A DNA stretch of 64,000 nucleotides from JAFLBI01 sp964616465 (lineage in GTDB: Bacteria > Bacteroidota > Bacteroidia > Chitinophagales > Chitinophagaceae). The notes beneath the pieces are model-generated. The model was not told where the DNA came from, made no database searches, and saw only the letters and a program-made list of their open reading frames with translations. The translations under genes and the position numbers were made by a program. Where the stretch lies: contig CAZTTO010000009.1 of NCBI GenBank assembly GCA_964616465.1, positions 62,001 to 126,000 on the forward strand, read 5' to 3'. Shown piece by piece: positions 35,947 through 45,576 of the stretch (position 1 is the first letter of the stretch; every line of letters begins with the position of its first letter).

Positions 35947-35949
35947 AAA

Positions 35950-37512
35950 TTAATTCAGAGTAAATGAGATGTTTTGATCTAATTTAACCCTACCAGGAGG
36001 ACCAACCACTACAATTTCATCGATTACGACAGTTGTTCCGGGCTGACAGCGTTTTACAAGATTTAATGCATCTTGAGAAAAGTAAGCTCCCTTTACTTCA
36101 ACTGCCTCACCACCACTTTCTTCAAAACCCTTTCCAGTACAATAAATCAAAAAGGATACCACATCATATTTAACTCCCTCAAACACAAAATCATTTAACA
36201 CAGCTTGAACACCTCTTTGTGCTCTAAATACGTTTGCCGCCATTTCACCACCTGCTCTTCCGCCTACCATTGCAAGTGGACTAGGAACACGCTTGATTGG
36301 AATATTAGCTTTAACCTGATTTTTCCCATCTGTTGCTGTAACTGTAGCAACACCAAGACTTGTACAGGTAACAATATACTTTCCAGGGCCATCTTTTCTT
36401 GCAGAAACGCCATTTCCTGATACATTCACTTGAAGCTTTTCATCTCCTGCACCTGCAATAACCAATTCATTATCTAATCCTTGATAAAACACCCTTGTTT
36501 TATCGGTAGATACAGATAGTCCAGCAGGAACACCAACAGTATATTTTACATCTCTTTCAACTGTTGCAGTTGTGCCATCGGGTTTAATGAAAGCAACACG
36601 CACTTTTTTAGTGAAACTTCCTGAATTACCAGTATTCAATTTGTATTCAAAAGTTCCATCGGGTTTCATTGGAACAGAAACGCCGTCTATAGCTACACTT
36701 GGTTTAGCTGCTTTACTAAAAGCACCTACCCCTGCAGTAATAATTAATTCTTCGCCAGGCATTAAGTATTGAGAACTTGTTCCTGCAAAAGCTTGAAACT
36801 CGTCATAAACAACTTCAACTTCGCCTACTTTTTTATGGAAATAATCAACAACACTTACTTCAGAGTTACGAACGTCATTTTGAAACTTACTCAGAATAGT
36901 AACCCCAGCAACAGTTGGGGTCATATGGAAATAATTATAGGCCCAGTCGTTTTTGCCAGCTTTATTATTTGTTTTTGGAATGGTTAAGTCTAGAGGTAAA
37001 GTTGTAGCTAATGCTTCAGACATTTCTGGGTCCAAAGCCAACAAACTTTCTTTGTATTGCTTTAGCTTCTCATATAATTCCTTTCCTTTCCCTTTTCCAT
37101 TTGGTGGAGCAGATATAAACAAACGAGTAGCAGCATCTAAGTTGTCTTCCGACTTTATTCTTTTTTCACCTGTTTCCTCATCTGTAACATAACCGCCAGC
37201 TTCTTGAATTAACTCCTCTTTCAATGCCTCAAGGTAAGTATACAACTCATCAGAGATTTTTTTAGCTTCTTCTGCTTTGGGAAACCATGCAGCAGCCTGA
37301 TCTCTTGTCTTAGAGTCTTCTAATTTTCTTTGAAACGATTTGAATAAGTCGCTATTCCTATTTTCAATATTAGCACTGGCTGCCACCAAACTATTATTGA
37401 TAGTTGTGAAAGCATGTAAAATTTCAGTAGATACATTCAACGCTAACAATGCAGTTAGCACCAAATACATCATATTGATCATTTTCTGCCTCGGTTCCTT
37501 AGGTAATGCCAT
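35950..37512 (-). CDS. gldM: Gliding motility / type IX secretion motor protein GldM
   Basis: 520 aa. N-terminal MALPKEPRQKMINMMYLVLTALLALNVSTEILHAF is the family signature with the single membrane helix; the rest is periplasmic, four beta-rich domains in series (for example VGVPAGLSVSTDKTRVFYQG and VPSPLAMVGG). GldM forms with GldL the proton-driven motor that powers secretion and gliding by rotating a periplasmic shaft. Lies between gldL and gldN. Confidence 0.95.
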   Translation of the reverse strand: MALPKEPRQKMINMMYLVLTALLALNVSTEILHAFTTINNSLVAASANIENRNSDLFKSFQRKLEDSKTRDQAAAWFPKAEEAKKISDELYTYLEALKEELIQEAGGYVTDEETGEKRIKSEDNLDAATRLFISAPPNGKGKGKELYEKLKQYKESLLALDPEMSEALATTLPLDLTIPKTNNKAGKNDWAYNYFHMTPTVAGVTILSKFQNDVRNSEVSVVDYFHKKVGEVEVVYDEFQAFAGTSSQYLMPGEELIITAGVGAFSKAAKPSVAIDGVSVPMKPDGTFEYKLNTGNSGSFTKKVRVAFIKPDGTTATVERDVKYTVGVPAGLSVSTDKTRVFYQGLDNELVIAGAGDEKLQVNVSGNGVSARKDGPGKYIVTCTSLGVATVTATDGKNQVKANIPIKRVPSPLAMVGGRAGGEMAANVFRAQRGVQAVLNDFVFEGVKYDVVSFLIYCTGKGFEESGGEAVEVKGAYFSQDALNLVKRCQPGTTVVIDEIVVVGPPGRVKLDQNISFTLN

Positions 37513-37558
37513 AATTTTTCTTTTCCCTTACTTGTTTACATTCAGATTTCAACGAATA

Positions 37559-38308
37559 CTATTTGCCTTGCATAGCAGAAAGCATATTTCCATATACTTG
37601 GTTCAATCTTCCAAGATTGTTAGCCAATAAAGTAATTTGCTCTTTTGCACGAACCGCATCATCTGCACTCGATTGCAAAGCACTAGAAGCTTGAGCCAAC
37701 TTACCATAAAATGCATTCAGAGCCTTTAAATGGTTGTTGCTCTCCTGCAATTCTAACTCGTAAATAGTATTTAAAGAGGAAAGATTCTTAGTAATAAGCT
37801 GAACTTGATCATGATATTGTTTAGTACTTTGAGAAGCAGTACCTAATGACTCAAGTGAAGCAGTAGCATTTGTTACTGCACCTTTAACAGCACCCAATGC
37901 CTGAGCAGCTTCTTGGGTTTTTGCAGTAAAATCACCTGTTGATTTAACAACGTCTGAAATTTCTCCCATTTTTTCAACCGTACCACCAAGCTTTTGAAAG
38001 CCTGCACTCAATTTAGATAAGTTTGCAGGGGTAATATCGGCTTCTTCCAACATTTTTTCCATCGCTTTTAACGCCGGATTACCTTTCTTCTCAGAAGGGG
38101 CCGGTGCTGGCGCACCTGCATCGGGTGGAGGCAAAATAGCATATACCAAGAAGATTGCAGCTTCAGTTAGAAGACCTACGGTTAACATGATATCAGCAAA
38201 AGACAAGTGCAAAATTTTTGCCCAAGCACCGAATATTACTACTGCGGCACCTACGCACACGAAAATATTTACAAGTCTGTTTACAAAAGGGGAAACTCCT
38301 GCTGCCAT
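37559..38308 (-). CDS. gldL: Gliding motility / type IX secretion motor protein GldL
   Basis: 249 aa. Two membrane helices (about residues 11-31 and 37-58), then a long helical cytoplasmic tail. Helix 2 holds Glu49 (LLTEAAIFLVYAI), the position of the protonatable Glu in the GldL motor, and Arg11 precedes helix 1. The tail contains Ala/Ser/Thr-rich helical stretches. The stator side of the type IX secretion motor with GldM. Confidence 0.94.
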   Translation of the reverse strand: MAAGVSPFVNRLVNIFVCVGAAVVIFGAWAKILHLSFADIMLTVGLLTEAAIFLVYAILPPPDAGAPAPAPSEKKGNPALKAMEKMLEEADITPANLSKLSAGFQKLGGTVEKMGEISDVVKSTGDFTAKTQEAAQALGAVKGAVTNATASLESLGTASQSTKQYHDQVQLITKNLSSLNTIYELELQESNNHLKALNAFYGKLAQASSALQSSADDAVRAKEQITLLANNLGRLNQVYGNMLSAMQGK

Positions 38309-38362
38309 AAATGTTGATTTGTTGGTTGATTAAGTAAATGGTGATTAAAATGTATGAACTAT

Positions 38363-39646
38363 TTATTTTTTCATTCTAGGTGAAAGGTCAATTACGTTTC
38401 TAAAGCCAATGTATGACTTTGCTGTATCTTGATATTCGTAAGTACGGGTACTAACTTTTAAGTAGTAAGCTACATCTTTCCAACTTCCTCCTCTTACTAC
38501 CTTACGCTTATCCAAAGGATCTGCAGAATCATCAGCATCAATACGAACACTTGGGCTCATATCATGAATGAAATTATAAGCACCTTCATAAAATAAGTCT
38601 CCAGTCCATTCTGCTACGTTTCCTGACATATTATATAAACCATAATCATTAGGCCAGTATGCATCGGCACGAACAGTATAAACTCCTCCATCTTCAGCAT
38701 AATTACCGCGACCAGGCTTAAAGTTGGCTAGCAGACAACCTTTTTTGTTTCGAACATAATAGTTACCCCAACCGTACATGGAGTTGGTTCTGCCGCCTCT
38801 TGCTGCATATTCCCACTCTGCTTCACTTGGCAATCTAAAATCACCATCTGCAGCCATTCCCTTTTTCTCTAAGAAGCTATTCAAGTAGCGGGTGCGCCAA
38901 TGTGAAAATGCCACAGCTTGCTTCCAGTTTACCCCAACAACAGGGTAATTTCCAAAAGAAGGATGAGAAAAATATCGCTTAGTCATTGGTTCATTGTATG
39001 CGTAAGAAAAATCTCTCATCCATACCAAAGTATCTGGATAAACTTTTTGATTGTATTTCACCATGAAATTACTTCTTGGCTTCCCTGCATTTTCGCGCTT
39101 GGCTGCCTTTTGAAGATCAAAATATTCTACACGGTACTCTAATTTTTGAGGATCTAATTCATTTTTCCCATACAATCTGTCAACCGACGATAAAGTCAAC
39201 ATATCTAATTTTGATAAGGTAGCGTTGTCGTATTTGATTGTTTTTACTTTTTTCCAATCAACTGCTGTTGTATCTCCGTCGTTGTTTAATCCTTGTCCAA
39301 AAAGAACTTTATAGGTCATTGAATCTCTTACCCAAAATACAAACTGCCTGTATTTATTGTTAGTAACCTCAGTTTTATCCATCCAAAAACCTGGAATAGT
39401 TACTTGCCTATTTCTAGCGGTTAATGCATAGCTTATGTCTTCATCGCTTGGCCCCATATGGAAAGTTCCAGGGGGAATATAAGCCATTCCAACAGGCATT
39501 TTGAGATTCCCTTTTGCTCCAGGTGCAACTCCATAAAGCTGGCCATCATCTGGCAATACCGAGCTTTTATTCTTTTTAAAAAACTTACAGCCAGTACCAA
39601 ACACCACTAGGATGATCAATAAAAAAGGCAAACTTGCTTTTCTCAT
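38363..39646 (-). CDS. gldK: Gliding motility / type IX secretion lipoprotein GldK
   Basis: 427 aa lipoprotein: signal MRKASLPFLLIILVVFGTGC, lipidated Cys20. The mature part is a formylglycine-generating-enzyme-like (SUMF1) fold: GMAYIPPGTFHMGPSDED, FWMDKTEVTNNKYRQF, LPSEAEWEYAARGG, YNMSGNVAEWTGD, VVRGGSWKD. In GldK this fold is structural, forming periplasmic rings with GldN. First gene of gldKLMN. Confidence 0.94.
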   Translation of the reverse strand: MRKASLPFLLIILVVFGTGCKFFKKNKSSVLPDDGQLYGVAPGAKGNLKMPVGMAYIPPGTFHMGPSDEDISYALTARNRQVTIPGFWMDKTEVTNNKYRQFVFWVRDSMTYKVLFGQGLNNDGDTTAVDWKKVKTIKYDNATLSKLDMLTLSSVDRLYGKNELDPQKLEYRVEYFDLQKAAKRENAGKPRSNFMVKYNQKVYPDTLVWMRDFSYAYNEPMTKRYFSHPSFGNYPVVGVNWKQAVAFSHWRTRYLNSFLEKKGMAADGDFRLPSEAEWEYAARGGRTNSMYGWGNYYVRNKKGCLLANFKPGRGNYAEDGGVYTVRADAYWPNDYGLYNMSGNVAEWTGDLFYEGAYNFIHDMSPSVRIDADDSADPLDKRKVVRGGSWKDVAYYLKVSTRTYEYQDTAKSYIGFRNVIDLSPRMKK

Positions 39647-39671
39647 TCGATTTAATCTTTAATAATAGTCC

Positions 39672-39700
39672 CAAATATAGGCGATTTTACAGGCTAACAA
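39672..39700 (-). promoter_or_regulatory. Promoter of gldKLMN
   Basis: Minus strand TTG (39700-39698), 18-nt spacer, TATATTTG (39679-39672), about 25 nt before the gldK ATG. The rest of the 245-bp gap 39647-39891 is AT-rich with no gene seen. Confidence 0.5.
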
Positions 39701-39891
39701 GCATCTGATGAGCCGCCTTATTAAAAAAATAATGTCGTGTAGACGTTAGCAATAGGCAATTGTCGTTAATTTATTTACAAATCAGGGGCGGGGGACTTAT
39801 ATAATTTGAGGTAAATATATAAATAGTTCTATATATCAGTTTCTTAAAATTGGATAAAAAACCAGGTTTTGCTAAATTTTAATAGCCTTTT

Positions 39892-40668
39892 TTATTTCCC
39901 TTTACCTAAGTAATTGTCAAGAGCCATAGGCAAACTTTTTGCAACAGGCGTTGGCGCTTCTATATGTAGCTGAAAACCAGCATCTTGTAGGGCCTTTCCC
40001 GTGTTTGAGCCAAAAGCTGCAAAGTAGGTGCCGTTTTGATTGAAATTAGGAAAGCTGTCCAATAAACTTTTAACAGAACTAGGCGTAAAAAAGCAAATAA
40101 TATCAAATTTATGTTCGTTGATCACTTTAGTGACATCATTGCTAATAGAGCGGTACATGAAAGCTAACTGATAGTCGGCATTAAATTGTTTCAGGGCGCT
40201 ACATATTTCATTATCCTGCTGATTTTCGCTACAAACATATAGGAAGCGCTCCCCATCTTTATGCCTTTGTATAACATCTAACATACTTTTGTTATTTGCA
40301 TCAGCCCCATAAAAGACTTTACGCTTACGGTAAAGAATAAACTTTTGCAAATACAATGCAACAGACTCGTTGATACAGAAGTATTTTGTTTCTTGGCTTA
40401 CAGACACCTTCATTTCTTCGCACATCCTAAAGAAATGGTCAATCGCATTTCTGCTTGTGAAAATGACCGCTGTAAAACTTGCTATATCTATTTTTTGCTT
40501 CCTGAACTCTTTTGCTGAGATACCATCTAAAATAATGAAAGGCTCGAAAACAAACTCAACTTGATATTTCTTACTGAGTTCATGGTAAGGCGACTTATCG
40601 CTGTCAGGCTTAGGCTGACCAATCAGAATTTTTTTTACAACCGATTTCTTTGTCGCGCTTTTTGCCAT
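39892..40668 (-). CDS. hemD: Uroporphyrinogen-III synthase
   Basis: 258 aa of the HemD fold, which closes hydroxymethylbilane to uroporphyrinogen III. Typical pieces: FTSRNAIDHFFRM, LYVCSENQQD, ICFFTPSSVKSLL, and YFAAFGSNTGKAL; the family is weakly conserved, so the call rests on this pattern. It follows the DUF4271 gene (-7 box TAATTTTG, minus strand, at 40688-40695). N-terminal 15 residues are Lys/Ser-rich. Confidence 0.82.
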   Translation of the reverse strand: MAKSATKKSVVKKILIGQPKPDSDKSPYHELSKKYQVEFVFEPFIILDGISAKEFRKQKIDIASFTAVIFTSRNAIDHFFRMCEEMKVSVSQETKYFCINESVALYLQKFILYRKRKVFYGADANNKSMLDVIQRHKDGERFLYVCSENQQDNEICSALKQFNADYQLAFMYRSISNDVTKVINEHKFDIICFFTPSSVKSLLDSFPNFNQNGTYFAAFGSNTGKALQDAGFQLHIEAPTPVAKSLPMALDNYLGKGK

Positions 40669-40692
40669 ACTAATGAAAAATAATGTGCAAAA

Positions 40693-41619
40693 TTAGAGAG
40701 TTCTACTCAAAAATTGTACTCCAACCTTATAAATGATGAATAATGGGATTATTTCTATTGCCAAAACATAAATAACAATGTGTAAAAATTGAAACGAAAG
40801 ATCCTTGCTTAATACCACAAATGATAGTAAATACCTCAGCAATACAGTTAAAACAACTATAACTAAAGCAATTTCTACCGCTAGCAACTGGTGAGATGTT
40901 TGACCAAATGAAATTAACCAAATCAAAGGAAGTATAATAATTGCAAATAGCTTATTTAGCTGCATTACAATAAAAAGGTATTTTTTCACAGAACTTTGAA
41001 CCTGCAAAACCCAACTTGAAAAGTTTAAAAACAAATACTTAGTCAAATAAGTTCCTGCTATAAACAAGCAGCTAAAAACTGTTAGGCCCCAAAAATCATT
41101 ATATACCTGATTCTTTAAGGTGAGTACCGAGCTAATAAAAAAGCCCGCTGTAATAACAAAAAACACATTCATAAAAAAGGCTGGGGCTACACTTTGCTGA
41201 AGTATGTCGCTTGTTTGACTTTGTTTGAATTTAGGCTGAAAAATTACAAGAAATAAGTCTTGTAAATACCTTGGAAAAGCTAATCTAATAATGCCTAAGT
41301 ATAACACCAGTCCAAGTAAACAATAAAAAAGTAAGTCTTGATTTTTGATTAACATAGGTTGTTGAATCAAAAAAACAGGCTCACCATTCAATGGAAGTTG
41401 AGGGTGAAAGGCAGCCACTGCAAAAGTTGTAGTATCCTGCTTCTCTAGTGAACTTGTATCAACAAGCAAAGAATCTTTTAAAGGAAGAGTAGTATCTTGA
41501 ATGGATACATTAATAGAATCATATTTTTCAAGGATACGACTGCTGTCTTGTTCTTGACAAATACTTTGGTTTGCCAACAAAAAGCTAAGAATGAATAATC
41601 CTAATTTTTTCAACAGCAT
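40693..41619 (-). CDS. DUF4271 membrane protein
   Basis: 308 aa: signal peptide MLLKKLGLFILSFLLANQSICQ, a short Ser/Thr/Asp-rich periplasmic stretch, then about seven membrane helices from residue ~95. The order DUF4271-hemD is common in Bacteroidota, but the function of DUF4271 is unknown. I start it at ATG 41619; the open frame to 41685 would extend through a -7 box (41625-41632). Confidence 0.78.
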   Translation of the reverse strand: MLLKKLGLFILSFLLANQSICQEQDSSRILEKYDSINVSIQDTTLPLKDSLLVDTSSLEKQDTTTFAVAAFHPQLPLNGEPVFLIQQPMLIKNQDLLFYCLLGLVLYLGIIRLAFPRYLQDLFLVIFQPKFKQSQTSDILQQSVAPAFFMNVFFVITAGFFISSVLTLKNQVYNDFWGLTVFSCLFIAGTYLTKYLFLNFSSWVLQVQSSVKKYLFIVMQLNKLFAIIILPLIWLISFGQTSHQLLAVEIALVIVVLTVLLRYLLSFVVLSKDLSFQFLHIVIYVLAIEIIPLFIIYKVGVQFLSRTL

Positions 41620-41624
41620 ATATG

Positions 41625-41632
41625 CAAATGTA
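41625..41632 (-). promoter_or_regulatory. -7 box of the DUF4271-hemD transcript
   Basis: TACATTTG on the minus strand, 5 nt before ATG 41619; predicts a leaderless mRNA and fixes the start. Confidence 0.45.
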
Positions 41633-41686
41633 CCTAGGATATAGTTTTCTTTAACAACCATTTCAATAATCTGCAATTTAAACAAG

Positions 41687-41694
41687 TAATTTTG
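41687..41694 (+). promoter_or_regulatory. -7 box of hemW
   Basis: TAATTTTG, 4 nt before ATG 41699; another predicted leaderless start. Confidence 0.4.
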
Positions 41695-41698
41695 TTAG

Positions 41699-42826
41699 AT
41701 GTCGGGATTATACGTTCATATTCCTTTTTGCAAAAAAGCATGTCATTACTGTAATTTCCATTTTTCCACACAGACCAAGTGGATACCCCCTATGATTGAG
41801 GCAATGACAAAGGAAATGGCTCTTAGAAGAGCCGAGCTCCCAACTCATTTAAAAACCATTTACTTTGGAGGTGGAACACCTTCCTTGCTAGAGGTTGAAC
41901 ATTTACAACAGCTTTTAGTAACCATAAATGAGCTCACTTCCTTGAGTATGGATACTGAAATCACTATTGAAGTAAATCCAGATGATGTAACAGTTGAAAA
42001 AATTTTATCCTGGAAAGAATTAGGTATAAATAGAATGAGCATAGGTATTCAATCTTTTGACAATGATCTGTTAACCTGGATGAACAGAGCGCATACAGCA
42101 GAACAAGCAAAAAATAGCATCCTTCTGGCAAGAAATAATGGTATAAATAATATTAGTATCGATCTTATTTATGGAATACCGGGCCTAGAACTTTCATCGT
42201 GGGAAAAACAATTATATTCCATTATTGAATTAGGTATCCCTCATATTGCATGCTACGCGCTCACTGTTGAACCCAAAACAGCCCTTGAAACGCTTATTCG
42301 CAATAAAAAAATGGAGGCCCCGAATGATGATGAGCAGGCATTACAGTTTTATAAAATGGTAGAAGTGTTGGAGAATGCAGGCTATGAGCATTATGAAATC
42401 TCAAATTTTGCATTACCAGGGTGGAGAAGCCAACACAACTCTAGTTATTGGAAAGGTATTTCTTATGTTGGAATAGGCCCCTCTGCGCATAGCTTTTCAG
42501 AGGGCAGAAGAAAATGGAACATTTCAAATAATGCACTTTACATGAATGCCATTGAAAAAAATGATATTTTTTTTGAAGAAGAACAATTAGATATTACAAA
42601 ACAAGTAAATGAATATTTGCTAACATCTATTAGAACAATTGAGGGAACAAACTTAAATCTTGTAAAAGAAAAATGGGGTGCTTCAGCTTATTTGACAATT
42701 GCAAAAAACGCAGAGAAGCTCGTACAACAAAATCTACTAATAAGTGATGATTGTTATTTGAGATTAAGTAAAAACGGAAAGTTCCTAGCAGATAAAATTA
42801 CGGTTGATTTAATGTTAGAATCTTAA
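41699..42826 (+). CDS. hemW: Radical SAM heme chaperone HemW
   Basis: 375 aa radical SAM protein. The Fe-S cysteines are in IPFCKKACHYCNF (CxxxCxxC) with Phe two residues after the last Cys, as in HemW rather than coproporphyrinogen dehydrogenase HemN. Other signatures: YFGGGTPSLL, IEVNPDD, MSIGIQSFD, and ISIDLIYGIPG. HemW binds heme and helps its insertion; the family is often misnamed HemN. Divergent from DUF4271-hemD. Confidence 0.9.
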   Translation: MSGLYVHIPFCKKACHYCNFHFSTQTKWIPPMIEAMTKEMALRRAELPTHLKTIYFGGGTPSLLEVEHLQQLLVTINELTSLSMDTEITIEVNPDDVTVEKILSWKELGINRMSIGIQSFDNDLLTWMNRAHTAEQAKNSILLARNNGINNISIDLIYGIPGLELSSWEKQLYSIIELGIPHIACYALTVEPKTALETLIRNKKMEAPNDDEQALQFYKMVEVLENAGYEHYEISNFALPGWRSQHNSSYWKGISYVGIGPSAHSFSEGRRKWNISNNALYMNAIEKNDIFFEEEQLDITKQVNEYLLTSIRTIEGTNLNLVKEKWGASAYLTIAKNAEKLVQQNLLISDDCYLRLSKNGKFLADKITVDLMLES

Positions 42827-42831
42827 GTCAA

Positions 42832-43203
42832 CTAATTAACATTCTCAATTGAATTATCAACTGCCTGTAAAAGACTCATAATTACTGGATAAAACTCGTG
42901 CTTTTCAGGATACTTTTTCTTAAGTTTTTCAGAAATCTGACTCATTGTCATTAACAAATTTTCTTTGGTAATACTATGAGTTTGTAAATCAGATGGCCTG
43001 TGAATTTCAAAGTCATCTTTAAGCAAATCAAGGATGGAAATTTCTAATACACGGGAAAGTATTTTTATATGTTTAACCGTTAGTTGGGTTTGATTATTTT
43101 CAATTTTACTATATGCATTCTGAGATATACCCATCTCTTTGGCAACATAGTCTTGAGTAAAGTTTCTTAATTCCCTATATTTTCTAATGATTGTACCGGG
43201 CAT
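42832..43203 (-). CDS. XRE-family helix-turn-helix regulator
   Basis: 123 aa. HTH domain at residues 7-60 (YRELRNFTQDYVAKEMGISQNAYSKIENNQT), then a C-terminal helical tail with no ligand domain. Converges on hemW with 5 bp between stops. Target and signal unknown. Confidence 0.88.
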   Translation of the reverse strand: MPGTIIRKYRELRNFTQDYVAKEMGISQNAYSKIENNQTQLTVKHIKILSRVLEISILDLLKDDFEIHRPSDLQTHSITKENLLMTMSQISEKLKKKYPEKHEFYPVIMSLLQAVDNSIENVN

Positions 43204-43286
43204 AGTGGGTTATTTAGATTTGTATTACAAAGAGATAAACTGTTTTGTTGAACAATTAATTCAAAAATATTAAAATACTCAAACAA

Positions 43287-44282
43287 CTATAACAACTTCA
43301 TCTCTAATTCTTTGAAAACCGATTCTGGCTCTTCTTGTTCCCACAAGATTTTATAGATACCAGTTGCAATTGGCATATTTGCGCCTAAATTTTGATTTAT
43401 TTGATATATGCATTTGCTGGCGTTATGCCCCTCTGCTACCATATTCATTTCTAATTGAGCAGATCTAACTGAATAACCTTTTCCAATCATATTCCCAAAA
43501 GTTCTATTTCTGCTATAAAGTGAATAACAGGTAACCAATAGATCTCCCAAATAAACAGAAGTAGTATGATTAATATTGGTAACATCAGAGTTCACCATAG
43601 CACTTAAGAATACAAACATTTCATGAGCAGCATTCGCAATAAATACACTTTGAAAGTTATCGCCATATTCTAGACCATGAGCAATACCTGCTCCTAATGC
43701 ATATATATTTTTTAATACTGCGGCATATTGAACACCTATCACATCTTGATTGGATACTATATTGATATAGTCAGTTTTAAAATAGTTGCCAATTTCTAAA
43801 GCATTTTTGGAAGAAACTCCTGAGAATGTTAGGTAAGAAAGTTTTTCTGCTGCCACTTCTTCTGCATGGCATGGACCTAAAACAGTAAAGTAATTTTCTA
43901 TATTAAAATCAAACTTTTGATTCAAAAAATCATTCAGCATAAGGTTGCTATTAGGGAGAATTCCTTTAATAGCTGACAATATCTTTTTTCCTTCAAAAAT
44001 ATCAGAGGGAAGTTCATTTAAAATATTTTCAATGTAAGCAGATGGAACTGCCATTACTAAACAATCAGAATGTTTAATAACATTTTGAAGCTCGTTTTCT
44101 AAATTAAGCTGGGTAGTATCAAAATAAGCAGTTTTCAAGTAATGAGGATTGTGTCTCCTTTTTTGGAAATAATGGATGGATTCGGTATTCCTAATCCACC
44201 AATTAAGGTCATTTCCATGATCGGCTAAAATTTTAGCAAGTGCTGTTGCCCAACTCCCACTACCTATCATTCCAAAACGCAT
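43287..44282 (-). CDS. gpsA: Glycerol-3-phosphate dehydrogenase [NAD(P)+]
   Basis: 331 aa, reduces dihydroxyacetone phosphate for phospholipid synthesis. NAD-binding motif GMIGSGSWATALA (residues 4-16); catalytic/substrate segment AAVLKNIYALGAGI (family: xxxKNxxAixxG) and RNRTFGNMIGKG. Start at ATG 44282; a longer frame to 44354 puts the Rossmann fold unusually far in and passes through a -7 box (TATGTTTG, minus strand, at 44304-44311). Confidence 0.93.
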   Translation of the reverse strand: MRFGMIGSGSWATALAKILADHGNDLNWWIRNTESIHYFQKRRHNPHYLKTAYFDTTQLNLENELQNVIKHSDCLVMAVPSAYIENILNELPSDIFEGKKILSAIKGILPNSNLMLNDFLNQKFDFNIENYFTVLGPCHAEEVAAEKLSYLTFSGVSSKNALEIGNYFKTDYINIVSNQDVIGVQYAAVLKNIYALGAGIAHGLEYGDNFQSVFIANAAHEMFVFLSAMVNSDVTNINHTTSVYLGDLLVTCYSLYSRNRTFGNMIGKGYSVRSAQLEMNMVAEGHNASKCIYQINQNLGANMPIATGIYKILWEQEEPESVFKELEMKLL

Positions 44283-44367
44283 ATATGAAATTTTACGTTC
44301 GAACAAACATACAAAACCTTTCATGACAAATTGAAACAAGAAAAAAGAAAGCACCTTTAATATAAAC

Positions 44368-44403
44368 TTAGGCTATTTACAAGTAATTATTAAATTAGCC
44401 TAA
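44368..44403. repeat. Inverted repeat between gpsA and the hydrolase gene
   Basis: TTAGGCTA (44368-44375) and TAGCCTAA (44396-44403), 8-bp perfect arms with 20 nt between, in the 145-bp divergent intergenic region. Could be an operator or a hairpin; not assignable. Confidence 0.3.
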
Positions 44404-44427
44404 TACTTAACTTACTTTAAGCTTCTT

Positions 44428-45522
44428 ATGAAAATTTTACGTTTTAAATTATACTTCATTTTTTGTGCACTTACCTTATCGTCAATCGGTTTTGCACAAA
44501 TTACACCAATGCAGTATCATAGAGATAGTATTGCAAATAGAATAAAAGATATACAAGCAATTCATACCCCAGAAGGAATAAATGAATTGGTAGAAGTTGA
44601 AGTAAATGGATCAAAACAATGGTTGTCTCTTAGAGGATTAAACAAATCTAATCCAATACTACTAGTGGTGCATGGAGGCCCTGGCAGTCCTTTGATGGGT
44701 ATGTCTTGGACTTATCAAAAGCCATGGGAGGACTTTTTTACAGTAGTTAATTGGGACCAGAGAGGAGTTGGAAAAAATTTCTCAGTTAATGACACAAGTA
44801 AAATAAAATCAACAATGACTGAAGAGCAGCATATTGAGGATGCATTGGTTGTTGTTCAATATTTATTAAAGAAAATGAACCATAAAAAAATGTTCATTCT
44901 AGGTTACTCATGGGGAACCAAATTTACACCAGCGGTTGTAAATAAAAATCCGGATTTATTTTACGCATGGATTGGAGTGGGTGTTGTAAGTCCCAATTCC
45001 AATGCAGAAAAAGCGATCTACAATACACTGCTAGAATTAGCAAACGAAAAAAAAGACAAAGAAGCTTTAAGGGAGTTGAATGAAATTGCTCCATATCCTG
45101 ACCCCGAAAAATTTAGTATGAAAAAAACTCTAATTGTAAGAAAATGGGCAAGGAAATATAATGGCGGCTGGTATGGCAAAGAAAATTTTGATCTTTTGTT
45201 TTCACTTCATGAATGGAGTCCAGAATATTCGAAAAAAGAAGCCGATTTTGTATTAGATGCTACTTCTTGGGCAAGCCCACTCATCATTCGATCTTTTTCG
45301 AACCGACCCAATTTAAGATTTAGAATACCTGTCTTCTATTTAATGGGAAAAAACGATCTACACACTCCTTTTCAAAATGCCTTTGATCATTTTGAAAAAA
45401 TTGATGCTCCCATGAAAAAGTTTATAACTTTTGAGAGAAGTGCACACCTGCCTATGTTAGAGGAGCCTGGAAAATTTTTATTGTCGCTTGTGCAGGATGT
45501 ATTACCACTTTCGAAACAATAA
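44428..45522 (+). CDS. Exported alpha/beta hydrolase
   Basis: 364 aa. Signal peptide (MKILRFKLYFIFCALTLSSIGFAQ), then an alpha/beta-hydrolase fold of the proline iminopeptidase-like group: oxyanion HGGPGSP, DQRGVGKN, nucleophile Ser in GYSWGT, and C-terminal His in RSAHLPMLEEP. Probably a periplasmic peptidase or esterase; substrate unknown. A terminator follows. Confidence 0.83.
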   Translation: MKILRFKLYFIFCALTLSSIGFAQITPMQYHRDSIANRIKDIQAIHTPEGINELVEVEVNGSKQWLSLRGLNKSNPILLVVHGGPGSPLMGMSWTYQKPWEDFFTVVNWDQRGVGKNFSVNDTSKIKSTMTEEQHIEDALVVVQYLLKKMNHKKMFILGYSWGTKFTPAVVNKNPDLFYAWIGVGVVSPNSNAEKAIYNTLLELANEKKDKEALRELNEIAPYPDPEKFSMKKTLIVRKWARKYNGGWYGKENFDLLFSLHEWSPEYSKKEADFVLDATSWASPLIIRSFSNRPNLRFRIPVFYLMGKNDLHTPFQNAFDHFEKIDAPMKKFITFERSAHLPMLEEPGKFLLSLVQDVLPLSKQ

Positions 45523-45527
45523 TTAAA

Positions 45528-45563
45528 AAGCCGTGGGCAAATTGCTCCACGGCTTCATTTTTA
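45528..45563. terminator. Bidirectional terminator
   Basis: AAGCCGTGG (45528-45536) and CCACGGCTT (45547-45555), 10-nt loop, followed by a T-rich tail; separates convergent hydrolase and efflux adaptor genes. Confidence 0.85.
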
Positions 45564-45576
45564 TAAAACTTTACTA